From the NCBI GenBank assembly GCA_033764865.1, contig JANRIM010000083.1, forward strand, positions 1 to 64,000: a stretch of 64,000 nt of DNA, read 5' to 3'. Below are positions 26,241-34,319 of this stretch, piece after piece. Below the pieces are notes generated by a model, which made no database searches, was not told where the DNA came from, and saw only the letters and a list, made by a program, of their open reading frames with translations. The DNA is from VFBF01 sp033764865. Lineage in GTDB: Bacteria > Pseudomonadota > Alphaproteobacteria > Caulobacterales > Aquidulcibacteraceae. Within the stretch, counting starts at the first letter, position 1, and each line of letters starts with the position of its first letter. The position numbers and the translations under genes are program-made.

Positions 26241-26909
26241 ATGTTCCGTCGCCCTCTCGCCGCCGGCGCCGCCGCGGTCGCTCTCCTCGCCGTCGCCGCC
26301 GTGGCCCATGCGCAGGGCGGGCTCAAGACTTTCACCGATGCGCAGAACCGGTTTTCGTTCCAGCACCCCGCGAACCTGCCGGTGGACGTGGTTGCCCGGC
26401 CCAACCAGCCGATGAACGTGCTGGTCGGCGCAGCCGACTACGAGTGCCAGATGTTCGTCGTCGACCGGCCGGAGCTGGCCGCCGCCCCGCCGGAGGCTTT
26501 CGTGCGCAGCTACAGCGCCCAGCTGTCGTCCGACGCATGGAAGAAGTCCATGGACGGCTTCGCCCTCTACAACCGGGCGGGGATCGTGACCGGGGTTTCG
26601 GTGGACACCGCAAAGTTCTGGCCCGTCCAGCGCGCCGACATTCGCACCGACGAGGGCAAGCCGGTCATCGCCGCGATGCAGGCGCGCCCGGGTCTCGACG
26701 TCTGGCAGTTCTGCACGAGTTTCGATGACGCAGACCACGCCGCGACCTTCAACCAGATCATCGCCACTTTCGCCGGCCCCAACGACGCCGCCCTACAGGC
26801 GCAGGGCGAGGCCGCCATCGCCGCACGGGGGGCCGCAGCGGCCGAAGCCGCCGCTGCGGCCGCCGCCGCCGAAGCCGCCAGCAAAGGGAAAAAGGGCAAG
26901 AACCGCTAA
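26241..26909 (+). CDS. secreted protein of unknown function with Ala/Lys tail
   Basis: 222 residues. A clear signal peptide (MFRRPLAAGAAAVALLAVAAVAHA, cut near residue 24) is followed by a folded region (GLKTFTDAQNRFSFQHPANLPVDV) that resembles the small DcrB/PsbP-like proteins with a Phe-S-F-xx-P start. Two Cys (in YECQMF and QFCTSF) may pair. After residue 180 comes a nearly pure Ala/Glu tail ending in KGKKGKNR, probably helical and surface exposed. Ribosome site GGAGG lies ten bases before the ATG at 26241. It is separated by 160 bases from the HTH gene and may be independent. Confidence 0.65.
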   Translation: MFRRPLAAGAAAVALLAVAAVAHAQGGLKTFTDAQNRFSFQHPANLPVDVVARPNQPMNVLVGAADYECQMFVVDRPELAAAPPEAFVRSYSAQLSSDAWKKSMDGFALYNRAGIVTGVSVDTAKFWPVQRADIRTDEGKPVIAAMQARPGLDVWQFCTSFDDADHAATFNQIIATFAGPNDAALQAQGEAAIAARGAAAAEAAAAAAAAEAASKGKKGKNR

Positions 26910-26972
26910 CCCCGTCCTGGCGGTCCACGCCCGCATCCCGGATTTCGACCCGGCGGCCGTGAGCGATTAGCG

Positions 26973-27001
26973 CTTGCGTTTGACCGGGTGATCCGTATGT
27001 A
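26973..27001 (+). promoter_or_regulatory. possible promoter of the rpsF operon
   Basis: CTTGCG (26973-26978) and TATGTA (26996-27001) are 17 bases apart, about 130 bases before the rpsF start. The match to the sigma-70 consensus is moderate. Confidence 0.3.
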
Positions 27002-27074
27002 TCCGCGCTTCACGCGAGCCGCGGTCGCCGTGCCCGCGCCCGATGTCGTTTCGGGCCGGACGCCGTCGATCCAT

Positions 27075-27105
27075 CGTGGGGACCGGTCCTTCCCCGATCC
27101 CCATG
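27075..27105 (+). promoter_or_regulatory. hairpin in the rpsF leader, candidate S6:S18 binding site
   Basis: An eight-base stem (27075-27082 with 27098-27105, one G-T pair) with an internal CC/GA mismatch next to a CCGG strand forms a hairpin that ends about 13 bases before the rpsF ribosome site. A CCG in an internal loop is the core of the S6:S18 leader motif, through which the S6-S18 complex represses its own operon in many bacteria. The assignment is tentative. Confidence 0.35.
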
Positions 27106-27134
27106 CCGCGGCTCCACAGGAGGGATGGAGACCG

Positions 27135-27539
27135 ATGCCGCTTTACGAACACGTGCTCATCGCACGCCAGGATATCTCACCCCAGCAAGTGGACGCCCTT
27201 GTCGAAGACGTGACCCGCCAGATCCAGGATGCGGGCGGCAAAGTGGGCAAGTCCGAGTACTGGGGCCTTCGCAACCTCGCCTACCGTGTGCGGAAGAACC
27301 GCAAAGGCCATTACTGCCTGCTCAACATCGACGCGCCTGCGCCCGTCGTCCATGAGCTCGAGCGGCGCCAGCGGATCAACGAGGACGTGCTGCGCTTCCT
27401 CACCATCCGCGTCGATGAATTCGACGAGGAGCCGTCTCCCGTGCTCGCCCGCCGCGACCGCGACGAGAAGCGCCGCGCGCGCCGCGAGGGCCGTGAAGAT
27501 GGCGTCGATGGCATGCTGGATGGGGAGTTTGGCTCGTGA
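27135..27539 (+). CDS. rpsF: 30S ribosomal protein S6
   Basis: 134 residues. The start MPLYEHVLIARQDISPQQVDAL and the central stretch YWGLRNLAYRVRKNRKGHYCLLNI are the conserved S6 core; FLTIRVDEFDEEPSPVL ends it. A charged tail of about 30 residues (RDRDEKRRARREGRED...) extends past the core, as in many alphaproteobacteria. A strong AGGAGGG site precedes the ATG at 27135. The stop overlaps the rpsR start by four bases (GTGA), indicating coupled translation. S6 binds S18 in the platform of the small subunit. Confidence 0.97.
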   Translation: MPLYEHVLIARQDISPQQVDALVEDVTRQIQDAGGKVGKSEYWGLRNLAYRVRKNRKGHYCLLNIDAPAPVVHELERRQRINEDVLRFLTIRVDEFDEEPSPVLARRDRDEKRRARREGREDGVDGMLDGEFGS

Positions 27540-27811
27540 GCGAGAAGAAGGGTTCGGCCAACAAGGTCAACATTTCCAACATCCCGGCGCGCCGCCCGTT
27601 CGGCCGCCGGCGCAAGGTCTGCCCGTTCTCCGGCGCGGAAAGCCCGAAGATCGACTACAAGGACGTGAAGCTGCTCCAGCGCTACATCTCCGAGAAAGGC
27701 AAGATCGTGCCCGCGCGGATCACGGCGGTCTCCGCCAAGAAGCAGCGCATCCTGTCGATCGCCATCAAGCGGGCGCGCTTCATGGCGCTTCTCCCGTACG
27801 CGGTCCAGTAG
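27536..27811 (+). CDS. rpsR: 30S ribosomal protein S18
   Basis: 91 residues from a GTG at 27536 that overlaps the rpsF stop. The conserved segments are RRKVCPFSG, IDYKDVKLLQRYISEKGKIVPARIT and QRILSIAIKRARFMALLPY. The single Cys in VCPFS is not followed by the other Cys residues of the zinc type, so this is a zinc-independent S18. It assembles with S6. rplI follows after 13 bases with its own GGAGAGA site. Confidence 0.97.
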   Translation: MSEKKGSANKVNISNIPARRPFGRRRKVCPFSGAESPKIDYKDVKLLQRYISEKGKIVPARITAVSAKKQRILSIAIKRARFMALLPYAVQ

Positions 27812-27824
27812 GAGAGACGCAGCC

Positions 27825-28400
27825 ATGCAAGTCATCCTTCTGGAACGCGTCGGCAGCCTCGGCGGCATCGGCGACGAAGTGAGCGTGCGCGACGGCTATG
27901 CGCGCAACTTCCTGCTGCCCCAGCACAAGGCGCTGCGCGCAACGGACGCAAATCGCAAGCGTTTCGACGGCATGCGCGCCGAAATCGTGGCCCGCAACGA
28001 AGCGGCGCGCGCGAAAGCGCAGACAGCCGCCGAGAAGATCGACGGCCTGTCGATCATCCTGTTGCGCTCCGCCGGCGAGAGCGGACAGCTCTACGGCTCC
28101 GTTTCCGCGCGCGACGTGGCGGAAGCCGCCGCTTCGGCGGGCCATGAAGTGCCCCGCGCCGCCGTCGTGCTGGACAAGCCCATCAAGACGCTGGGCCTGC
28201 ACACCGTGCGGGTGAACCTCCATCCGGAGGTCACCTCCACCGTGACGCTGAACGTGGCGCGCTCGCCCGACGAGGCCGAGCGTCAGGCAAAAGGCGAGAA
28301 CGTGATCAGCGCGGCCCAGGAAGAGGATCGCGCCATCGCTGAAGCGCAGGCGCAGGAAATCGCCGCGGGCACTCTCGCCAACGAAGGCGCCCCGAACTAG
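27825..28400 (+). CDS. rplI: 50S ribosomal protein L9
   Basis: 191 residues. The N-terminal domain MQVILLERVGSLGGIGDEVSVRDGYARNFLLPQHKAL holds the highly conserved Gly/Arg/Asn surface that binds 23S rRNA; a long helix and the C-terminal domain (LRSAGESGQLYGSVSARDVAEA, KTLGLHTVRVNLHPEV) follow. About 40 extra residues rich in Ala, Glu and Gln lie at the end, as is usual in alphaproteobacteria. The stop codon is embedded in CTAG (28397-28400), shared with the convergent TetR gene. Confidence 0.97.
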   Translation: MQVILLERVGSLGGIGDEVSVRDGYARNFLLPQHKALRATDANRKRFDGMRAEIVARNEAARAKAQTAAEKIDGLSIILLRSAGESGQLYGSVSARDVAEAAASAGHEVPRAAVVLDKPIKTLGLHTVRVNLHPEVTSTVTLNVARSPDEAERQAKGENVISAAQEEDRAIAEAQAQEIAAGTLANEGAPN

Positions 28401-29014
28401 GCCTGCACGCGGCCGCCCAACAGGCGACCGAGGGATCGAAAGACGTCGTCCACATCCATGGGGGCGGCGTCTTCGCCACCCAGCAGTTGTTGATGGATCA
28501 CCGTCAGCAAGAGCGGCGCGAAAAGCTGCAGTGCGGCTGCGCGGGCCATAGGCTGACGCGCGGCTCCGCCCACGTGCGGGGCCATGCGTCGGTCCAGCGC
28601 GGCGAGCGAAGGCTCCAGCAGGGCCGTGAGGTACGCCCGGCCAACCCGCGGATCCGCCACCCCTTCCACAATGCCGAAGCAGTGGGCTCGGGCGAAAGCG
28701 CCGTTGCGCACCCCGATCAGGGACAACTCGATGTAGGACTCCACGGCCTGCGCCGCGGAGGCGGTTTCGGTCTCGACGGCGTCGATGATCGGGCGCGCGC
28801 GGACGCCCAGCTCCTCGATGATGGCGATCGCCACGTCTTCGCGATCGCCAAAGTAGTGCCGCAGGGTGGGCTCGCTCACGGCGCAGACCTGGGCCATCTG
28901 CCGCAGGCTCGGCCGCGTCGGCGGCATGCGCAGCACGTAGTCGCACAATTCCTGCACCAGACGGGCGCGCTTTTCTGCGTAGTCGGGATTTCGACGGCCG
29001 GCTGGGCGGGGCAT
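28397..29014 (-). CDS. TetR family transcriptional regulator
   Basis: 205 residues from the ATG at 29014. The N-terminal helix-turn-helix (SLRQMAQVCAVSEPTLRHYFGDREDV) is typical of TetR proteins, and the rest is an all-helical ligand and dimer domain. It lies on the same strand 84 bases after the outer membrane gene, but a strong hairpin (29061-29093) separates them, so it may have its own promoter. The operator at 29960-29977 within the outer membrane gene promoter is a natural candidate target. Ligand is unknown. The end interlocks with rplI. Confidence 0.88.
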   Translation of the reverse strand: MPRPAGRRNPDYAEKRARLVQELCDYVLRMPPTRPSLRQMAQVCAVSEPTLRHYFGDREDVAIAIIEELGVRARPIIDAVETETASAAQAVESYIELSLIGVRNGAFARAHCFGIVEGVADPRVGRAYLTALLEPSLAALDRRMAPHVGGAARQPMARAAALQLFAPLLLTVIHQQLLGGEDAAPMDVDDVFRSLGRLLGGRVQA

Positions 29015-29060
29015 GCGATAACCTCGCCCTAGTGCTACCGCGCATCGCTGCGGCAAGCTA

Positions 29061-29093
29061 CGGGGGCGCGGAACCGGTGGAACCGCGCCCCCG
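29061..29093 (-). terminator. 11-bp hairpin after the outer membrane gene
   Basis: Arms CGGGGGCGCGG and CCGCGCCCCCG pair perfectly around an 11-base loop, five bases after the stop codon of the outer membrane gene. No T-run follows, so it may only partly stop transcription into the TetR gene. Confidence 0.55.
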
Positions 29094-29098
29094 AGACT

Positions 29099-29914
29099 TC
29101 AGAACGCGTACCGGAGCTTCACCGTGACCGGCGCGGCGATCCGGGAGCCCTCTTCGTTGATCGAGCCGAGGCCGAGGCCCCCGATGGCGGCGTCGTCGCC
29201 GTCCAGGTCGCCCTGGTACCGCAGACCCGTTTCGGCGATCAGCGACAGGCGGTCGCTGACGTCGTAGGAGACCCCGACGTCAAACCCGGCCGTGACGGTC
29301 GTGGTGTCGCCATAGAACGGCACGTTGGTCAGGGCGATGTCGTTGGGTTCGGCCCCCACGCCCGCCGGCACCGGCACGCGGAAGCTGGCGCGGATCTCCT
29401 CGACGAACGCAACGCCGGCCCGCCCCGCCACGTAGGGCCGCAGCGCGCCCGCCCCGAAGTACTGGCGCACGCCTGCTTCCAGGCTGGTGCTTTCGAAGTC
29501 TCCGAAGGTGCCGAACACGGGCAGCTCGGCGGACAACGCCGGGACGAACGCCGTCCCCACCTGGACGGTGCCTTCGTCCGCCTTCACGTAACGCAGCGCG
29601 CCGAACACCTCACGGTCGCCGCCGACGCCATAGGCCCCTTCCAGCTCGACGACCGCGGCCTCGCCGTAGATGTCATCGAAGGAACGCGAGCCGATCCGGA
29701 GCTCCGCCGCGGCTGCGGGAAGGTTCGGGTTCAGCGCCGCCAGGGACGCAACGGGGGCGATCGCCCCGCCATGGACGTCGCCGTCCACGGGAAATTCCGC
29801 GCCGACGCTCACCGACCCGGCGAACCGGCCCTGCTCCAACGGCGCCGCCATGGCCGGCGCCGTCGTCAGGCCCATGACCGCGGCGGCGGCCATCATCACA
29901 AACGCTCTGGACAT
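29099..29914 (-). CDS. outer membrane beta-barrel protein
   Basis: 271 residues from the ATG at 29914 with GGAG six bases upstream. A signal peptide (MSRAFVMMAAAAVMGLTTAPAMA, cut near 23) is followed by alternating beta strands with many Gly, Tyr and Asp, ending in KLRYAF with the terminal Phe required for insertion by the BAM machinery. Segments such as LEAGVRQYFGAGALRPYVAGRAGVAF resemble the OmpA-like or OprF barrel group. The promoter at 29957-29985 is one of the best in the window and contains a palindrome, so the gene is probably tightly regulated. Transport substrate is unknown. Confidence 0.82.
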   Translation of the reverse strand: MSRAFVMMAAAAVMGLTTAPAMAAPLEQGRFAGSVSVGAEFPVDGDVHGGAIAPVASLAALNPNLPAAAAELRIGSRSFDDIYGEAAVVELEGAYGVGGDREVFGALRYVKADEGTVQVGTAFVPALSAELPVFGTFGDFESTSLEAGVRQYFGAGALRPYVAGRAGVAFVEEIRASFRVPVPAGVGAEPNDIALTNVPFYGDTTTVTAGFDVGVSYDVSDRLSLIAETGLRYQGDLDGDDAAIGGLGLGSINEEGSRIAAPVTVKLRYAF

Positions 29915-29956
29915 TGGATTCTCCAACACGATCTCACGGTGAACCACCGCACCTTT

Positions 29957-29985
29957 ATTATATCGTATTGTCGATATGAATCAAT
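29957..29985 (-). promoter_or_regulatory. promoter with embedded palindromic operator, outer membrane gene
   Basis: On the minus strand a -10 box TATAAT (29962-29957) lies 16-17 bases after a TTGATT -35 box (29984-29979). An inverted repeat ATATCG-N6-CGATAT (29960-29965 and 29972-29977) fills the spacer and overlaps the -10 box. Binding there would block RNA polymerase. The stretch is AT-rich against GC-rich surroundings. Confidence 0.7.
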
Positions 29986-30039
29986 AAAGATCGGATGGAC
30001 GCTGGCGGGCGCGGACCGACTCATGATTTCGCTGCCGGA

Positions 30040-31509
30040 ATGTCCGCTGACGGCTCCGCCTCCCCCCTCGCCATAGCCCCGCCCCACGACCTGCGCGCCG
30101 AGCAGGCGCTACTGGGCGCGATCCTGTTCGACAACGACGCCTTCAACCGCATCGGCGACAAGCTGAAGCCCCATCACTTCTACGACCCCGTGCACGGACG
30201 CATCTTCGCGGCGTGCGCGGACATGATCGGCAAGGGCAAGCTGGCGGACGGGGTCACGCTGCGCGAGCGCTTCCAGCGCGAAAGCGGGCTGCAGGAGATC
30301 GGCGGCGCAAGCTACCTCCTGACCCTGCACGAGAACGCCGCGCGCATGACTTCGCACGCGCGCGACTACGCCGAGATCATCTACGAACTGGCGGTGCGGC
30401 GTGAACTGATCCGCGTGGGCAACGAAATCACCCACCTGGCGATCGAGCCGCCGAAGGAATTGGACGCGCAGGGCCAGATCGAGGCGGCGGAAGCCAAGCT
30501 CTACGCACTCGCGGAAACCGGCACCACGTCCCGCGGGTTCAGTGCGTTTTCACAGGCGCTGGAGGCGTCCATCGAATCGGCGGCGGCGGCGTTCGACAGC
30601 GGCGGCGGCGTCTCCGGCCTGGCCACCGGCCTCATCGATCTCGACAAGAAACTCGGCGGTCTGCACAAATCCGATCTCATCATTCTGGCCGGTCGCCCCG
30701 GCATGGGCAAAACCTCGCTGGCCACCAACATCGCGTTCAACGTCGCCAAGGCGCGCCTCGAGTACAATCGCCGCAATCCCGCCGAGGACGAGAAGCCCGA
30801 GGGCGGCATCGTGGCGTTCTTCTCCCTGGAAATGTCCGCCGAGCAGCTCGCGACGCGCCTTCTCTCCGACGCCGCCGACATCGAGGCCTACCGGATCCGC
30901 ACGGGCGACATCCGCAAAGAGGAGTACCAGCGCCTTGTGGACACCTCGCAGGAGCTCCACGCGCTGCCGCTTCACATCGACGAGACCGGCGGGATCAGCA
31001 TCGACCACCTCATGGCGCGCGCGCGCCGCCTGCAGCGGACGCACGGGCTGGACCTGCTGATAATCGACTACCTGCAGCTCATCACCGCCTCGGCCCGCAA
31101 ATCCGAGGGTCGCGTGCAGGAAGTCAGCGAAATCACGCAGAATCTGAAGGCCCTCGCCAAGGAACTCCGGGTCCCGGTCATCGCCCTCTCCCAGCTGTCG
31201 CGGCAGGTGGAGAGCCGGGAGAACAAACGGCCGCAATTATCCGATCTTAGGGAGTCGGGCTCCATCGAGCAGGACGCCGACATCGTGCTGTTTGTGTACC
31301 GGGAGCACTATTACGCCATGATGTCGCCCCCGGACATCAACAAGAACCCCGATGCGCACATGGAGTGGGTCGCGTTCACCGGGCGCATTCAAAACGAGGC
31401 TGAAGTCATTATAAGCAAGCAGCGCCACGGCTCCACGGGCGACGTCAAGCTCAGCTTCGAAGGCAAGTTCACCCGCTTTGGCAATCTTGAAACCCGATAC
31501 GGCCAGTGA
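30040..31509 (+). CDS. dnaB: replicative DNA helicase DnaB
   Basis: 489 residues from the ATG at 30040 (MSADGSASPLAIAPPHDLRAEQ); an in-frame ATG at 29995 would add 15 residues and neither has a strong ribosome site. The N-terminal DnaG-binding domain (EQALLGAILFDNDAFNRIGD) and the RecA-type motor follow, with Walker A GRPGMGKTSLA near 225-235, FFSLEMSAEQLATRLLS, Walker B LLIIDYLQLI and SQLSRQVESRENKRPQLSDLRESGSIEQDAD. No intein is present. It unwinds DNA ahead of the replication fork. The alr gene begins inside its last 32 bases. Confidence 0.96.
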   Translation: MSADGSASPLAIAPPHDLRAEQALLGAILFDNDAFNRIGDKLKPHHFYDPVHGRIFAACADMIGKGKLADGVTLRERFQRESGLQEIGGASYLLTLHENAARMTSHARDYAEIIYELAVRRELIRVGNEITHLAIEPPKELDAQGQIEAAEAKLYALAETGTTSRGFSAFSQALEASIESAAAAFDSGGGVSGLATGLIDLDKKLGGLHKSDLIILAGRPGMGKTSLATNIAFNVAKARLEYNRRNPAEDEKPEGGIVAFFSLEMSAEQLATRLLSDAADIEAYRIRTGDIRKEEYQRLVDTSQELHALPLHIDETGGISIDHLMARARRLQRTHGLDLLIIDYLQLITASARKSEGRVQEVSEITQNLKALAKELRVPVIALSQLSRQVESRENKRPQLSDLRESGSIEQDADIVLFVYREHYYAMMSPPDINKNPDAHMEWVAFTGRIQNEAEVIISKQRHGSTGDVKLSFEGKFTRFGNLETRYGQ

Positions 31510-32587
31510 GGCGCCGCCGCCCCGTCGTCTCGCGCGGCTGTCGGTCGATCTTTCGGCCATCCGCGCCAATTGGCGGACGTTCGCGCGTCGCGCGGCGCCG
31601 GGCGAAGCGGCGGCGGTCGTCAAAGCCGATGCCTATGGTTGCGGCGCGCGGCGCGTGGCGCTGGCGCTGGCGGAGGAAGGCGTGCGCACCTTCTTCGTCG
31701 CCACGCTCGGCGAGGGCGTTGCGGCGCGGCAGACGCTGGGCGATGCGCACGACATCTATGTCCTGAACGGGCCCGAAGCGGCCACCGCGCACCTGTTCGG
31801 TCCGGCCCGGCTGTTTCCCGTGCTGAACGATCTCGACCAGATCGCCCTCTGGAACGTTGCAGGGGCGCCCACGGCGGCGGCGTTGCACATCGACACCGGC
31901 ATGAACCGGCTGGGCCTGGCGGTGGCGGACGTCGCCGCCGCCAAGGCTGCGCTGGCGCATGCCGATATCCCGCTGGTGATGAGCCACCTCGCCTGCTCCA
32001 GCACGCCGGAGCATCCGCTCAACGCCCACCAGGCTACGCTCTTCGCAGAGGCGGCGGCGCACTTTCCCGGGGCACGCAAAAGCCTGTCCGCCACAGGCGG
32101 GGTCTTTCTGGGGCGGCCCTACCTGTTTGACCTCGTCCGTCCCGGCATCGGCCTCTACGGGGACAACAGCCTCGACGCGGGCGGGCGACAGCTGGCCGTG
32201 GCGGCGACCCTTGAGGCCCCCATCGTCCAGGTCCGCGCCGTCGGCGCCGGGGAGAGCGTGGGGTACGGCGCAAGTTTCGTGGCGCCCGCGCCGCTGATTG
32301 CGGCAACCATTGCGCTGGGTTACGCCGACGGCTACTTGCGCGCCGCCTCCGGTCGCGGCTACGGCGTGCTCGCCGGGGTCCGATGCCCGGTTCTGGGACG
32401 CGTTTCTATGGATCTGATCACGCTCGACGTCACCGCCGCCGGCGGCGCCGCGCGCGCCGGCGCGTGGGTGGAGATGCTCGGCGCAGCCGCGCCGCTGCGC
32501 GACCTTGCGGCCGCCGCAGGCACAGCGCCCTACGAAGTGCTCACCGCGCTCGCCGGCGTCGGCCGGGTCTACAGGAGCCGTTCATGA
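31478..32587 (+). CDS. alr: alanine racemase
   Basis: 369 residues from a TTG at 31478, overlapping dnaB by 32 bases; a second TTG at 31487 is also possible. It interconverts L- and D-alanine for peptidoglycan. The pyridoxal phosphate lysine is in AVVKADAYGCGA near residue 49, and the second catalytic residue, a Tyr, is in SVGYGASFVAP; IDTGMNRLGL and GRVSMDLITLD complete the pattern. It overlaps mlaE by four bases (ATGA), so dnaB, alr, mlaE and mlaF form one tight chain. dnaB next to alr is a common alphaproteobacterial order. Confidence 0.95.
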   Translation: MAILKPDTASEAPPPRRLARLSVDLSAIRANWRTFARRAAPGEAAAVVKADAYGCGARRVALALAEEGVRTFFVATLGEGVAARQTLGDAHDIYVLNGPEAATAHLFGPARLFPVLNDLDQIALWNVAGAPTAAALHIDTGMNRLGLAVADVAAAKAALAHADIPLVMSHLACSSTPEHPLNAHQATLFAEAAAHFPGARKSLSATGGVFLGRPYLFDLVRPGIGLYGDNSLDAGGRQLAVAATLEAPIVQVRAVGAGESVGYGASFVAPAPLIAATIALGYADGYLRAASGRGYGVLAGVRCPVLGRVSMDLITLDVTAAGGAARAGAWVEMLGAAAPLRDLAAAAGTAPYEVLTALAGVGRVYRSRS

Positions 32588-33354
32588 ACGTGTTCGCCCA
32601 GATCGGGCGCGCCACGCTCGGCATCCTGCGCGAGACCGGCCGGCTGTCGACGTTCGCCGGCCATGCGGTGCTGGCGTGCGTCCAACCCCCGTGGTTCGTC
32701 AGCCAGATCGCCAGCCAGTTGATGCGGATCGGGTACTATTCCCTTCCGGTGATCGGGCTGACGGCGGTGTTCATCGGCGCGGCGCTGGCGCTGAACATCT
32801 ACACGGGCGGCGCGCGGTTCAACGCCGAGCAGTTCGTCCCCAACATCGTCGTGCTGGGCATCACCCGCGAGCTGGGCCCGGTCCTCGCGGGCCTGATGCT
32901 CTCTGGGCGGGTGTCGGCGGGCATCGCCGCCGAGATCGGCACCATGCGCGTGACCGAGCAGATCGACGCCATGAGCACGCTGTCCACCGACCCCTTCCGT
33001 TTCCTCGTGGCCCCCCGGGTCCTCGCCGCCACGCTCACCTTGCCGGTGCTGGTGCTTGTCGCCGACATCATCGGCGTGATGGGCGGCTGGCTGGTGAGCA
33101 CGGGCAGCCTCGGCTTCAACGGCGTCATCTACCTGCGCAACACGCTGGAATTCCTCGAAGCGGCGGATGTCACGCTGGGCCTCATCAAGGCGGCCGCCTT
33201 CGGCTTCATCATCGCCGTGATGGGCGCCTACCAGGGATACCGCTCGAGCGGCGGCGCGTTGGGCGTCGGCCGTGCGGCGACCAACGCCGTGGTGGGCTCC
33301 ACCGTCCTGATCCTCGCCGCCAACTACGTCATCACGGCCCTGTTCGTCGCATGA
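32584..33354 (+). CDS. mlaE: MlaE family ABC transporter permease
   Basis: 256 residues with about five to six membrane segments. The segment LPVIGLTAVFIGAALALN and the conserved core ELGPVLAGLMLSGRVSAGIAAEIGTMRVTEQIDAM are diagnostic of the MlaE permease of phospholipid transport between the membranes. The start ATG lies inside the end of alr, and its own end overlaps mlaF by four bases. The MCE-domain partner (MlaD), usually the next gene after the permease and ATPase, is not present here. Confidence 0.93.
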   Translation: MNVFAQIGRATLGILRETGRLSTFAGHAVLACVQPPWFVSQIASQLMRIGYYSLPVIGLTAVFIGAALALNIYTGGARFNAEQFVPNIVVLGITRELGPVLAGLMLSGRVSAGIAAEIGTMRVTEQIDAMSTLSTDPFRFLVAPRVLAATLTLPVLVLVADIIGVMGGWLVSTGSLGFNGVIYLRNTLEFLEAADVTLGLIKAAAFGFIIAVMGAYQGYRSSGGALGVGRAATNAVVGSTVLILAANYVITALFVA

Positions 33355-34115
33355 GCACCCCGAAGCTGAAACTCGACAACGTCGTGAAGGCGTTCGGCCC
33401 CAAAAAGGTGCTGAACGGCGTCACGCTGGATGTGGCGCCCGGGCAGTCCCTCGTCATCATAGGCGGCTCCGGGGTCGGAAAGTCCGTGACGCTCAAGTGC
33501 GCCCTCGGCCTCATGCGGCCCGACAGCGGCCGGGTGCTGGTGGACGGCGAGGACATCACCCGCGCGCACGGGCGCGAACTCGCCAAGCTGCGCGCCAAGT
33601 TCGGCATGCTGTTCCAGGGGGCGGCGCTGTTCGACAGCCTCACCATCTGGGAGAACGTGGCGTTCCGCCTGCTCTACGCCGACCGCGTGCCCCGCACGCA
33701 GGCCCGGGAGCGCGCCATCGAGACGATGCGCAAGGTGCGGCTCGCGCCGGAGACGGCGAACCTGCGGCCGGTGGAGTTGTCCGGGGGCATGCAAAAGCGC
33801 GCCGGCCTCGCCCGCGCCATCATCGCCAAGCCCGACATTCTCTTCTTCGACGAACCGACCACCGGTCTCGACCCCATCACAGCGGACGCCATCAACGATC
33901 TCATCGTGGAGATGGTGAAGGACCTGGGCTGCGCGGCGGTTTCGATCACCCACGACATGGCCAGCGCCCGCAAGATCGCCGACGAGATCGCCATGATCCA
34001 TCAAGGGTCCATTGTCTGGCGCGGTCCCGCCTCGGGCATTGACCAGAGCGGCAGCCCGCTCGTCGACCAGTTCATCAACGGCCGCGCGGATGGGCCGATC
34101 AAGGCCGTCGTCTAG
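33351..34115 (+). CDS. mlaF: MlaF family ABC transporter ATP-binding protein
   Basis: 254 residues. The nucleotide-binding domain has Walker A GGSGVGKSVTLK near residue 38, the Q-loop MLFQGAALFDSLTIWENV, the signature ELSGGMQKRAGLARAI and Walker B ILFFDEPTTGLDP, with the H-loop in ITHDMASA. The GGSGVGKSV form (Val after Ser) and LSGGMQKR are typical of MlaF. It powers the MlaE permease to keep the outer membrane asymmetric. A terminator hairpin lies 36 bases downstream, and no mlaD, mlaC or mlaA is seen. Confidence 0.94.
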   Translation: MSTPKLKLDNVVKAFGPKKVLNGVTLDVAPGQSLVIIGGSGVGKSVTLKCALGLMRPDSGRVLVDGEDITRAHGRELAKLRAKFGMLFQGAALFDSLTIWENVAFRLLYADRVPRTQARERAIETMRKVRLAPETANLRPVELSGGMQKRAGLARAIIAKPDILFFDEPTTGLDPITADAINDLIVEMVKDLGCAAVSITHDMASARKIADEIAMIHQGSIVWRGPASGIDQSGSPLVDQFINGRADGPIKAVV

Positions 34116-34151
34116 ACGCTGCGCTGCAACATTCCGTCGTCAGCTGTGAGC

Positions 34152-34178
34152 GGGCGCCACAATCGCGCCCCTCTTTAT
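34152..34178 (+). terminator. terminator after mlaF
   Basis: GGGCGC (34152-34157) and GCGCCC (34165-34170) form a stem with a seven-base loop, followed by CTCTTTAT. It lies 36 bases after the mlaF stop codon. Confidence 0.6.
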
Positions 34179-34197
34179 GATCGCAAAGACACACCGT

Positions 34198-34319
34198 GCG
34201 TGTTTCGACACGCGAACCGCGGTTCGGCGCGCCACGGCGTGGTGAATGAAATTGACCGGCGCCTTGCAACCGCGCCTGATGGCTCCACGTTCGATGTGCA
34301 GCGACCGTCAATGGACGGT
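34198..34319 (+). repeat. cluster of short inverted repeats upstream of the hemolysin III gene
   Basis: Three palindromes lie in this stretch: GCGTGT-TTCG-ACACGC (34198-34213), the perfect 14-base CGAACCGCGGTTCG (34213-34226), and ACCGTC-AATG-GACGGT (34304-34319). The first has a UUCG tetraloop, known for extra-stable RNA hairpins. With the terminator before them they fill most of the 235-base gap, suggesting a structured leader or a small RNA. Confidence 0.45.
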
